The position numbers and the translations under genes were made by a program. Below the pieces are notes generated by a model that did no database searches, was not told the DNA's origin, and worked only from the letters and a program-made list of their open reading frames with translations. Source: Prorocentrum cordatum (taxonomy: Eukaryota > Sar > Dinophyceae > Prorocentrales > Prorocentraceae). Taken from it: a stretch of 64,000 nucleotides of DNA. Every line of letters begins with the position of its first letter. Positions within the stretch are counted from its first letter, which is position 1. Positions 52,213 to 60,418 of this stretch are shown piece by piece. Where the stretch lies: the NCBI GenBank assembly GCA_963575745.1, contig CAUYUJ010014345.1:262501-326500 (forward strand), written 5' to 3'.

Positions 52213-52359
52213 ATAAACTTTTAGCGCTCCGCGCGGATTTCTTGGATCTGCGCTGACCCCCCTCCCTGGCGCGCGGAGCGCATCGGAAGCGGCGCCGGAG
52301 GCGCCACTGGGGGGCCCAGCGCGGATCCAAGAAATCCGCACGGAGCGCAAAAAGTTTAT
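52213..52359. mobile_element. Inverted-repeat element, TTCTTGGATC family, copy 2
   Basis: 147 bp; inverted ends of about 40 bp beginning ATAAACTTTTAGCGCTCCGC, with GCGGATTTCTTGGATC inside both arms. Confidence 0.8.
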
Positions 52360-52572
52360 GTTGATGGCATTTCTTTTGATATATCGAACACCACACCATC
52401 TGAAAAAGGTGCTGCTCAGACTCTTGGGCGCCCCCAGACTCTGGGGGTTTGGGGTTGCTCCGACTTTGTCTCTCGCTGTCCGACTGTGTCTCCTCGCTCC
52501 TACCCCCTGCCTCCTTCTCCTGGTCCTCCTCCCTATTTCTCTTCCTACTCCCTCTTCGCCTGCTTTTCCAGG

Positions 52573-52735
52573 TCCTTTTCTTCCTCTTCCTCCTGTTCCT
52601 CCTCCTCCTCCTCCTCCTCCTCAACCTCCTCCTCCTCCTCCTCCTCCTCCTGCTCCTCCCCCTCCCCCTCCTCTTCCTCCTCCTCTTCCTCCTCCTCCTC
52701 CTCCTCCTCCTCCTCCCCCTCCTCCTCCCCAAGAG
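52573..52735 (+). repeat. (TCC)n pyrimidine tract
   Basis: CCTCCTCCT triplets with CCCCT breaks. Confidence 0.95.
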
Positions 52736-53800
52736 GCCTCTAAGACGCCCAAGATGGCCTCCAAGACGGCCCTGAAGCGCCTCAAGAGGACCCCACATCG
52801 GTTCAAAGAGGCCCCCAAGATGGCTTCCGACGGCGTCAGACCCGTCAGACGGGCCAGGAACGCTTCAAGACGGCCAAGGAGAGGCCCCCAAGACGCCCCC
52901 ACGGCCCCCAAGAGGCCTAAGGAGGCCCCCAAGAGGCTTCCAAGAGGCCCCCGGGAAGCCTCCAGGAGGCCCCACAAGAGTGCCCAAAGAGGCTCCCAAG
53001 AGGCCTCCTCCTCCTCCTCCTCCTCCTCCTCCTCCTCCCTCCTCCTCCCTCTCCTGATCCTCCCCCTCAGCCTCCCCCAAGTGTTCCCCGAAGAGTTTCC
53101 GGAGCGGCTGGGGGAATACATAATCAGATAGCTTGGCCAAGCTGGGGCCCAACGTTTGGCCACATAGGCGCTTCTCAAAAAGGCTGGGGGCGGCGGTGAT
53201 TCGCCGTAGGCGTCTTGGATCCGCCGCCCCCTGTGCTTGCCACAGGGGTGGACGGCGTGCCAGACATTTTGCTGCTCTTCTTATTTTCAAACCCTTCCCA
53301 GTGGCCTTCGGCCCAGACCGCCTGCCCTCGGAAGGACCAGAAGGTGTGGCCACATCGCCACTAAGACGGCCCAAATGGCCCAAGATGGCCACCAAGATGC
53401 CTCCAAGGCGGCTAGGATCGCTCCAAGAGAGCCCAAGACGGCCCCAATATGTTTCCAAGACGGCCCAAGATGCAACCGAGGCGTTCCAAGATGGCCCCAA
53501 GATGGCCCAGGACGGCCCCAAAGGCCCCCAAGAGGCTTTTAATGCAGTCCAAGAAGCCTCCAAGGGGACCTGCAGGAAGGCCCGAAGAGGCCAAGACAGC
53601 TGATTTCCCGTGGGCTCTTGATGGATTTTAACGTTTTCGGCCTGCCGACGGCCCAGTGCCGCCGAAGAGACCCCCAAGATGGCCCCAAGAGCGCCCAAGA
53701 GGCCTCCAAGACGGCCCCACGACGGCCTCCAGACGGTCCAAAAGGCCCCCAAGGCGCCTCCAAGACGGCCCACGAGAACTCCAAGGCGCCCACTCGTCAT
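52736..53800 (+). repeat. 11-bp periodic satellite, CCAAGANGGCC type, block 1
   Basis: Units of 11 bp (CCAAGATGGCC, CCAAGACGGCC, CCAAGAGGCCT) follow one another with few gaps. Because 11 is not a multiple of three, every frame is open and reads an 11-residue Pro/Arg/Lys/Ala cycle; these are not genes. 53000-53797 is also one arm of a large inverted duplication with 57389-57714 plus 59476-60030. Confidence 0.85.
53000..53797 (+). repeat. Large inverted duplication, arm 1 (uninterrupted)
   Basis: Includes GGCGGCGGTGATTCGCCGTA, CAGACATTTTGCTG and CTGATTTCCCGTGGGCTC, all found in complement at 57.4-60.0 kb. At 53463-53497 it holds the uninterrupted counterpart of the retrogene insertion site. 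Confidence 0.9.
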
Positions 53801-53807
53801 CGTGGTT

Positions 53808-53860
53808 GTCGCCGTCATCGTCGTCGTCGTCATCGTCGTCGTCGTCGTCGTGGTCGTCAA
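53808..53860 (+). repeat. (CGT)n microsatellite
   Basis: CGTCGTCGTCGTCATCG run. Confidence 0.9.
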
Positions 53861-53881
53861 ACCTCTTCCAGTTTCCTAATC

Positions 53882-54020
53882 AAACCCCTCTCCCTCTCCC
53901 TCTCCCTTCCCCCTCCACCAACCCCCCCACCCCCCCTCCACCCCCTCCTCCACCACCCACCTCAGCCCCCCCTCCACCTCCCCCTCCACTCCCCGTCCAA
54001 CTCCCCCTCCACCCCTTCGG
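53882..54020 (+). repeat. CCCTCT/CCACCC pyrimidine-rich tract
   Basis: CTCCCTCTCCCT followed by CCCCTCCACC words. Confidence 0.9.
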
Positions 54021-54149
54021 ATGTCCCTTGGAACCTTTTTGGGAGCACCCAGGGGGCTCCAGAGGGCGCCAAGAGGGCTCCAAGACGCGCCCCAGAGACC
54101 ACTGAGAAGTCTCATCCAGACGCGCTGATCGATGACACCTACTAGCGGT

Positions 54150-54700
54150 TTCTGAGGCCTCTCTTGGGCCCCTCTTGGGCCCGTTTGGGGGCCCTCTTAG
54201 GGCCTTCTTGGAGCCATCATGTGGGCCAACAAGGGGCCCAAGAGGGCTCCAAGAGGGCCCCAAGAGGGTTCAGGAGTTATGTACCAGCGGCCGCTGGGTT
54301 GGTACATAATTCCTGGGGCCCTCTTGGAGCCCTCTTGGGGCCCTCTTGGGGCCCTCTTAGGGCCAACCCGGGCCCCAAGAGGGCTCCAAGAGGGCCCTCA
54401 GAGGGCCCCAAGAGGGCCCCAAGAGTGATGTACCAGCGGCCGCTGGGTTGGTACATAATTCCTGGGGCCTTCTTGGGGCCCTCTTAGGGCCAACCAGGGG
54501 CCCAAGAGGGTTCCAAGAGGGCCCTCAGAGGGCCCCAAGAGGGCCCCAGGAATTATGTACCAGCGGCCGCTGGATTGGTACATAATTCCTGGGGCCTTCT
54601 TGGGGCCCTCCTAGGGCCAACCAGGGGCCCAAGAGGGCTCCAAGAGGGCACTCAGAGGGCCCCAACAGGGCCCTAGGAGTTATGTACCAGCCCAGTCTTA
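54150..54700 (+). repeat. Palindromic higher-order satellite with GCGGCCGC core, block 1
   Basis: Units of about 126-150 bp. Each is an inverted pair of 11-bp repeat runs (CCCTCTTGGGG versus CCAAGAGGGCC) joined by the near-palindrome ATGTACCAGCGGCCGCTGGG plus TTGGTACATAA. Cores lie near 54281, 54431 and 54557; a divergent one is near 54683. Confidence 0.88.
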
Positions 54701-54724
54701 GGGACCCCTTGGAGCCATCTTATG

Positions 54725-55735
54725 GGCCGATGTCCCACGGGGACCACCGGGTAACTCCGATGTCCCACGGGGGATACCGGGTAACTCCGATGTCCCACGG
54801 GCCGATGTCCCACGGGGACCACCGGGTAATTCCGACGTCCCACGGGGGACACCGGGTAACTCCGATGTCCCACGGGCCGATGTCCCACGGGGACCACCGG
54901 GTAACTCCGATGTCCCACGGGGACACCGGGTAACTCCGATGTCCCACGGGGGGGCACCAGGTAAATCGTGCCCAGACCCCCCCTTGCAAGGTCGAGTTAC
55001 CCGATGTCCCCCGGGGGACACCGGGTAACTCCGATGTCCCACGGGCCGATGTCCCACGGGGACCACCGGGTAACTCCGATGTCCCACGGGGGACACCGGG
55101 TAACTCCGATGTCCCACGGGCCGATGTCCCACGGGGACCACCGGGTAACTCCGATGTCCCACGGGGGACACCGGGTAACTCCGATGTCCCACGGGCCGAT
55201 GTCCCACGGGGACCACCGGGTAACTCCGATGTCCCACGGGGGACACCGGGTAACTCCGATGTCCCACGGGAGGCCACCGGGTAACCATGCCCAGACCCCC
55301 CTTGCAATGTCGAGTTACCCGATGTCCCCCGGGGGACACCGGGTAACTCCGATGTCCCACGGGCCGATGTCCCACGGGGACCACCGGGTAACTCCGATGT
55401 CCCATGGGGGTCCACCGGTTTACTGAATAATGCCGAATGCGCCCCTTGCAAGGTCGACTTACTCGACGCCCCTCGGGGGACACCGGGTAAGTGGGGTGTG
55501 TGGAGCGCACCCCCCGCTTACCCGATGTCCCCCAGGGGACACCGGGTAACTCATGCCCGACTCCCCCCCGTGCAAAGTCGAGTTACCCGATGCCCCCCCC
55601 TCGCCACCGGGTAACCCGTGCCTAACACCCCCCCCTGCAAGGTCGAGTTACCCGATGTCCCCTGGGGGACACCGGGTAAGTGGGGGGTGTGGAGCGCACC
55701 CCCCAGTTACCCGATGCTCCCAAGGGGGGGCGCCA
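54725..55735 (+). repeat. 75-bp higher-order tandem array (30+30+15)
   Basis: Monomers GATGTCCCACGGGGACCACC and GATGTCCCACGGGGGACACC, each followed by GGGTAACTCC (30 bp), alternate with a 15-bp stub GATGTCCCACGGGCC. About eight such triplets occur, with occasional linkers (CCCCTTGCAAGGTCGAGTTA). Towards 55500 the order decays into CCCCGGGGGACACCGGGTAA palindromic units. Confidence 0.92.
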
Positions 55736-56118
55736 AATAACTTATGCCCGTCGTCGTCGTCGTCGTCGTTGTCGCCGGTCGTCGGTCGCGGGCCGGAAAA
55801 ATTTGAGGCTTCGGATCGGTTTCGGGGCCCCCCTGGGCCCCGAGGGCTCCAAACCCCTGGGGAAAAGCAGCAGCAAAACTTACCACTCCAGTTCGAGGCG
55901 TCGTCGTGGTCGTCGTCGTCGCCGTCGTCTGCGGGTCGAGAGCTCCAGGATGGGGCCGAAAGCTCCGGGTTGGGGTCGGGAGCTCCTGGACGGGGTCGAG
56001 AGCTCTGGGGTCGAAACAGGGGCCAGGAAATTTGGTCCAAGTATCGCTGCCTGGTCCTGCAGGGGCTGGGTAAGGGTACGTTTACACCTCCTCGTCGTCG
56101 TCGTCGCCGATGAGGAGG
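55736..56118. other. Spacer with (CGT)n patches
   Basis: GTCGTCGTC runs at 55749-55772, 55898-55925 and 56092-56108, and repeated GAGCTCC/GGGTCGGGAGCTC words. No gene. Confidence 0.5.
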
Positions 56119-56655
56119 AGGAGGGCCCCAGGAGTTCTGTACCACCGGCCGCTGGGTTGGTACATAATTCCTGGGGCCTTCTTGGAGCCCTCTTGGCGCC
56201 CTCTTGGCGCCCTCTTGGGGCCCTCTTGGGGCCCTCTTGGGGCCCTCTTGGGGCCCTCTTGGGGCCCTACAGGGCCAACCAGGGGTCCGAGAGGGCTCCG
56301 AGAGGGCCCTCAGAGGGTCCCAAGAGGGTTCAGGAGTTCTGTACCAGCGGCCGCTGGATTGGTACATAATTCCTGGGGCCTTCTTGGGGCCCTCTTGGCG
56401 CCCTCTTGGGGCCCTCTTGGGGCCCTTTTGGGGCCCTCTTGGGGCCCTCTTAGGGCCCTCTTGGAGCCCTCTCATGGGCCAACCAGGGGCCCAGGAGGGC
56501 TCCAAGAGGGCCCTCAAAGGGCCCCAAGAGGGCCCCAGGAGTTATGTACCAGCGGCCGCTGGGTTGTTGCACAACTCCTGGGGCCCTCTTGGGGCCCTCT
56601 CGGAGCCCTCTTGGGGCTCTCTTGGGGCCCTCTTAGGGCCCTCTCGGGGCCATCT
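56119..56655 (+). repeat. Palindromic higher-order satellite with GCGGCCGC core, block 2
   Basis: Same unit as 54150-54700: cores near 56140, 56341 and 56548; perfect 11-bp repeats GCCCTCTTGGG in between. Confidence 0.88.
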
Positions 56656-56659
56656 TATG

Positions 56660-56672
56660 GACGGCGACGACA

Positions 56673-56743
<71 letters not shown>

Positions 56744-56746
56744 CAC
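56660..56746 (+). repeat. (GAC)n microsatellite
   Basis: GACGACGAC, about 85 bp. Confidence 0.95.
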
Positions 56747-57060
56747 GACGATGGCGGAGCCGCTTCTGGCCTATCATTCCGTCCTTGACCCCTTGCTCAA
56801 ACTCCTCGTCCTCCTGCTGCTCCTGCTCCTCTGGTTCCTGTTGATCACCTCCTCGTCCTCCTGCCCCTCCTCCTCCTCGACCCAAAAGCTGGCCGTGGGG
56901 CTTTGAGATGGCGGCCCCACAAAACATCACCGGGCCTCGGGGTGATATGTTTTTCCTGGGGGGGGCAAGGGCGTCCGCAGACGAGCCCGCGCTGAGCTGC
57001 AGGCTTCTCGGAGCCGCTTCGGGCCTCTGATTCCGTCCTTTCCTCTTGCTCTTCCTCTTG
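56747..57060. other. Spacer between microsatellite and satellite
   Basis: The word GGAGCCGCTTCTGGCCTATC is echoed at 57007-57030 (GGAGCCGCTTCGGGCCTCTG). No gene. Confidence 0.35.
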
Positions 57061-57714
57061 GACTGTTTCCTCGCCCTTTGGGGCCCTTTTGGGGCCATCT
57101 TGAAGTCAGCTTGGGCCGTCTTGGGACCATCTTGTGGACATCTTGGGCCGTCGGACAGCCGAAAAAGAAAACGCGCCCAAATTATTCAACAATTGAAGGG
57201 AATATATACAACCATTTGGGCATTTCGGGCTCTCCTGGAGGTCCTCTTGAAGACTTCCTAGACTGTCTAGGAGGCCCCTTGCATCCCCTTGGGGCCCTTG
57301 GGGCCCTCTGTGGCTGTCTTGGGACATCCTGGGGCTATGTCGAATCGTATCGTTGCCATCTTGGACGTTTTGGAGCCGTCTTGAAGGCCATCGTGGGCGC
57401 CTTGGAATTCTCGTGGGCCGTCTTGGAGGCGCCTTGGGGGCCTCTTGGACCGTCTGGAGGCCGTCATGGGGCCGTCTTGGAGGCCTCTTGGGCGCTCTTG
57501 GGGCCATCTTGGGGGTCTCTTCGGCGGCATTGGGCCGTCGGCAGGCCGAAAACGTCAAAATCCATCAAGAGCCCACGGGAAATCAGCTGTCTTGGCCTCT
57601 TCGGGCCTTCCTGCAGATCCCTTTGGAGGCTTCTTGGACTGCATTAAAAGCCTCCTGGGGGCCTTTGGGGCCGTCCTGGGCCATCTTGGGGCCATCTTGG
57701 ACGCCTCGGGTGCA
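57061..57714 (-). repeat. 11-bp periodic satellite, block 2, and arm 2a of the inverted duplication
   Basis: GGCCGTCTTGG/GGCCATCTTGG units. From 57389 the order matches the complement of 53797-53480 closely. It stops at the retrogene border. Confidence 0.88.
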
Positions 57715-57715
57715 A

Positions 57716-57731
57716 TTTTTTTTTTTTTTTT
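57716..57731 (-). other. Retroposed poly(A) tract
   Basis: T16 on the plus strand, that is A16 at the 3' end of the minus-strand retrocopy, separated from the target duplication by one base. Confidence 0.9.
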
Positions 57732-58022
57732 ATCTCGAGGCCCTGGTTACCATCACATCTCGGAGGTAAATGTCGATATTGATCAGATCTGGCACAACAA
57801 TTCTCATACTCACATCTCGCAGTAGCTTTGCCTAGCGAGAGGAGTAATGGGATATACCTTGAGCAGCGACTCTGCTCAAATCCCTCGAAAATGACAATAG
57901 TGACGTAGCGTGCGAGTCGCCAGGACACCTCACCACGCCCAAATAGACTTCCCAGATCCTACGTTTGGACTGCGCATGGTCCGAGCACGGCTCTACGTGG
58001 ATAACCTGCTACCTCTGCAAGC

Positions 58023-59369
58023 TCACTTCGGGCAGCCCTTCTTCTCGTTGGTGCAGCACCAGTCTTTCTTGTCTTCGCTCCATCCAGCCTCCCAGTTGGA
58101 ATAACCTGCGTCACAATCGTAAGGCTTGGATGCGGCCTCGCCGCAACCCATCTGCTTCTCCGAACAGCACCACTCCTTCTTGTCCGCCGACCAGCCAGCT
58201 TCCCAATTCGAGTAACCGGCGTTGCAATCATACGGCTCAGAGGGCGGGGCCGGCGGCGGCGTCGTCTCCGGGCATCCCTTCTGCTCATTGTCGCAGCACC
58301 ACGACTTCTTGTCTTCTGCCCAGCCCGCCTGCCAGTTCGAGTACCCGGCTTCGCAGTCGAACGGCTTGGACGTCGTCTCTACGCACCCCATGTGCTTGTT
58401 GGCGCAGCACCACTCTTTCTTGTCCGCAGACCACCCCGCTTCCCAATTCGAGTACCCGGCGTTGCAATCGTACGGACAGGACGACGTCGTGGCCGGCGGA
58501 GGCGGGGCCACAGGAGCTGGCGGGGGCGGAGGCGGCGCCACAGGCGCAGGCGGTGGCGGGGGCGGCGGGGGCGGCGGGGGCGGCGCCACTGGCGCTGGCG
58601 GCGGGGGCGGCGGGGGCGGCGGCGGCGGCGGGGGCGGCGGCGTCGTAGGGCACCCCCTGCCAGCCTGCAAGCAGCACGTGACCTTCTTGGACACCTCCCA
58701 GGACTGCGGATCGCCCTCCGCGCAGTCGACCTTTTTCTCCGTGGTCGTCACCGGCTCCGGCGGGGGCGGCGGGGGCGGGGGGGGCGGCGGGGGCGGAGGC
58801 GGAGGCGGCGGGGGCGGGGGCGGAGGCGGAGCCTCCGTGGTGGTCTTCTTGGTCGTCGGAGCGTCAGGCGGAGGCGTTGGCGGCGCCGCCAGCATTGGCG
58901 GTGGTGGAGTAGTGGTGAGAATCGTGGTCGTCGTCGTGCTGGTTGAGCCCATCAGGAACCAGCCGAGCAGTGGGAGCAACAGCAGCGACAGTAGCAAGGG
59001 GATCAGGCAGAGGCAACAGCAGTTGGGGCCACGCGGACGCAGGGGCAATATACTCGAGATGACTGTCTCCGAGACTGCCTGCGGGCCGCCCGCCCCCATG
59101 CCAACGTACTTGTACGTCGTCTCCTGCACGTAGTCACCACCAGGCCCCACGTAGGTCTGAGTTTGTGGCGGCACGCCACCCGCGAGGCCGAAGCCGGAGG
59201 CGCCGCCGTAGCCGTAGCCCGCCGAGCCGCCGCAGCAACCCGCGTCGGCGCCGTACGCACCACCGTAACCCGCGCCGCCACCGCCACAGCAGCCCGCGTC
59301 GCCGCCGTATGCGCCGCCGTAACCCATACCCACGCCGCCGCTACCAAAGCCGCCGCCGCCGTGTATCAT
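58023..59369 (-). CDS. Single-pass membrane protein with polyproline spacers and five Cys-rich repeats (intronless retrogene)
   Basis: 448 residues, intact. Residues 1-100 are Gly/Tyr/Ala-rich with CCGG motifs. RPRGPN and a hydrophobic helix (about 117-140, CCCLCLIPLLLSLLLLPLLG) form one membrane segment; the basic side precedes it, suggesting the C-terminal part faces out. Thr/Pro-rich spacers include Pro runs of about 24, 15 and 12. Five repeats follow (about 215-241, 301-331, 338-367, 381-411, 418-447), four reading YDCxAGYSNWxAGWSxDKKx then WCC and a last Cys six or seven residues on. Four Cys per module suggest two disulphides. Start at 59369 lies 106 nt after the SL. Looks surface-exposed, perhaps wall- or matrix-associated; function unknown. 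Whether it is expressed at this locus is unknown. Confidence 0.85.
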   Translation of the reverse strand: MIHGGGGFGSGGVGMGYGGAYGGDAGCCGGGGAGYGGAYGADAGCCGGSAGYGYGGASGFGLAGGVPPQTQTYVGPGGDYVQETTYKYVGMGAGGPQAVSETVISSILPLRPRGPNCCCLCLIPLLLSLLLLPLLGWFLMGSTSTTTTTILTTTPPPPMLAAPPTPPPDAPTTKKTTTEAPPPPPPPPPPPPPPPPPPPPPPPPEPVTTTEKKVDCAEGDPQSWEVSKKVTCCLQAGRGCPTTPPPPPPPPPPPPPPPAPVAPPPPPPPPPPPPAPVAPPPPPPAPVAPPPPATTSSCPYDCNAGYSNWEAGWSADKKEWCCANKHMGCVETTSKPFDCEAGYSNWQAGWAEDKKSWCCDNEQKGCPETTPPPAPPSEPYDCNAGYSNWEAGWSADKKEWCCSEKQMGCGEAASKPYDCDAGYSNWEAGWSEDKKDWCCTNEKKGCPK

Positions 59370-59423
59370 CCCTTTGAGTAAAGAGGCTGCGGGCGGGGAG
59401 TCAAAGCAGCTGGGGCCGATATG

Positions 59424-59453
59424 ATCGAACCAGACTGGCGTGAGCCAGAACGG
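59424..59453 (-). other. Two tandem decayed SL relics
   Basis: Immediately after the intact SL come CCGTTCTGGCTCACG (59453-59439; 12 of 15 match CCATTTTGGCTCAAG) and CCAGTCTGGTTCGAT (59438-59424; 10 of 15). Each is exactly 15 nt, the length left when a new SL is joined at the AG inside an older SL. Divergence grows with distance, as expected for successive cycles. Confidence 0.8.
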
Positions 59454-59475
59454 CTTGAGCCAAAATGGCTACGGA
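59454..59475 (-). other. Complete spliced-leader sequence of the retrocopy
   Basis: The minus strand reads T, then CCGTAG, then CCATTTTGGCTCAAG, a perfect match to the dinoflagellate SL. Its first base touches the target duplication, so the copied mRNA was reverse-transcribed to its very 5' end. Confidence 0.95.
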
Positions 59476-60030
59476 GGACGCCTCGGGTGCATCTTGGGCC
59501 GTCTTGGAGACATATTGGAGCCGTCTTGGGCTCTCTTGGAGCGATCCTAGCCGCCTTGGAGGCATCTTGGTGACCATATTGGGCCGTTTGGGCCGTCTTG
59601 GTGGCGATGTGGGCCACACCTTCTGGTCCTTCCGAGGGGCAGGCGGTCTGGGCCGAAGGCCACTGGGAAGGGTTTGAAAATCAGAATCTCAGCAAAATGT
59701 CTGGCACGCCGTCCAACCCTGTGGCAAGCACAGGGGGCGGCGGATCCAAGACGCCTACGGCGAATCACCGCCGCCCCCAGCCTTTTTGAGAAGCGCCTAT
59801 GTGGCCAAACGTTGGGCCCCAGCTTGGCCAAGCTATCTGATTATGTATTCCCCCAGCCGCTCCGGAAATTCTTCGGGGAACACTTGGGGGAGGCTGAGGG
59901 GGAGGATCAGGAGAGGGAGGAAGAGGATGACAAGGAGGAGGAGAAGGAGGAGGAGGAGGAGGAGGAGGAGGAGGAAGCCTCTTGGGAGCCTCTTGGGGCA
60001 CTCTTGTGTGGCCTCCTGGGGGCTTCCCGA
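59476..60030 (-). repeat. Arm 2b of the inverted duplication
   Basis: Complement of 53463-52960: includes CAGCAAAATGTCTGGCACGC, TACGGCGAATCACCGCCGCC, GCCAAGCTATCTGATTATGT and a (GGA)n tract (59897-59975). Similarity ends near 60030, where the copia element's downstream side begins. Confidence 0.88.
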
Positions 60031-60418
60031 GTCGAAAACAGGCTGGTAAGCTTAGGTATGTAGTCCGCCTTAGGCGCTCCCATATCCCAGGCTTTGGCTC
60101 ATATCGCATGAGCAAGAGAGCGAGACGAAGCATGGGATCTGGAGTAAAGGATAGGATGGGCATCGTCAATGGAAAAGGTATTTTCCGATCTCTGATGCAA
60201 GTCGTGCGCCTCGGTGAGGCACAGTCACATATCAGGCCGGGCCCGGCTTGAGCCAGGCACGGCAGCGGTACATGCTCGATTTATACCTCGCCTTTAACCT
60301 TCTCCGTTTAAAGTCGGAGGGGGAGGAGACGAGCAGGTACCGCACTTCTACATTATGCGGAAAAACAGTGCTAAGCAGCAGCGGCTGCCTACAAGGAAAG
60401 GGCGCGCGAGTAGCCTCG
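60031..60418 (-). other. Copia 3' non-coding region, possible LTR
   Basis: Between the copia stop codon and the edge of the duplicated repeat lie about 390 bp of sequence absent from arm 1, so it came with the copia insertion. A 3' LTR is expected here. It cannot be proven because the 5' LTR is outside the window; GGTACATGCTCGATTTATACC is a possible promoter-like AT-rich patch. Confidence 0.45.

Larger units (their letters stand above)
57699..59491 (-). mobile_element. Processed retrocopy of a trans-spliced mRNA with 16-bp target duplications
   Basis: Insertion bounded by identical 16-mers GGACGCCTCGGGTGCA at 57699-57714 and 59476-59491. On the minus strand it runs from a complete 22-nt SL (59475-59454) through a 5' UTR, the ORF 59369-58023 and a ~290-nt 3' UTR to a 16-nt poly(A) (57731-57716). 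Arm 1 of the surrounding inverted duplication preserves the empty site at 53463-53497. Length of the duplication and poly(A) fit LINE-mediated target-primed integration of a host message. The end structure is intact, so insertion is fairly recent. Confidence 0.95.

Noticed and set aside
54698-55510. 270-codon frames reading repeated GTSELPG or VGHRSYPV units
   Set aside because: Translations of the 75-bp tandem array, whose period is a multiple of three; no start context or independent coding signal.
55648-56844. Long frames reading EGPKRAPRG or GALLGPSWG repeats
   Set aside because: Translations of the 11-bp satellite, open in all frames.
58222-59133. 303-codon Gly-rich plus-strand frame opposite the retrogene
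   Set aside because: Shadow of the polyproline-coding sense strand (CCN codons read as GGN). The minus frame has the TM helix, Cys repeats, SL and poly(A).
60031-60418. Definite 3' LTR of the copia element
   Set aside because: No second LTR in the window and no clear TG...CA border next to a short duplication, so kept only as possible.
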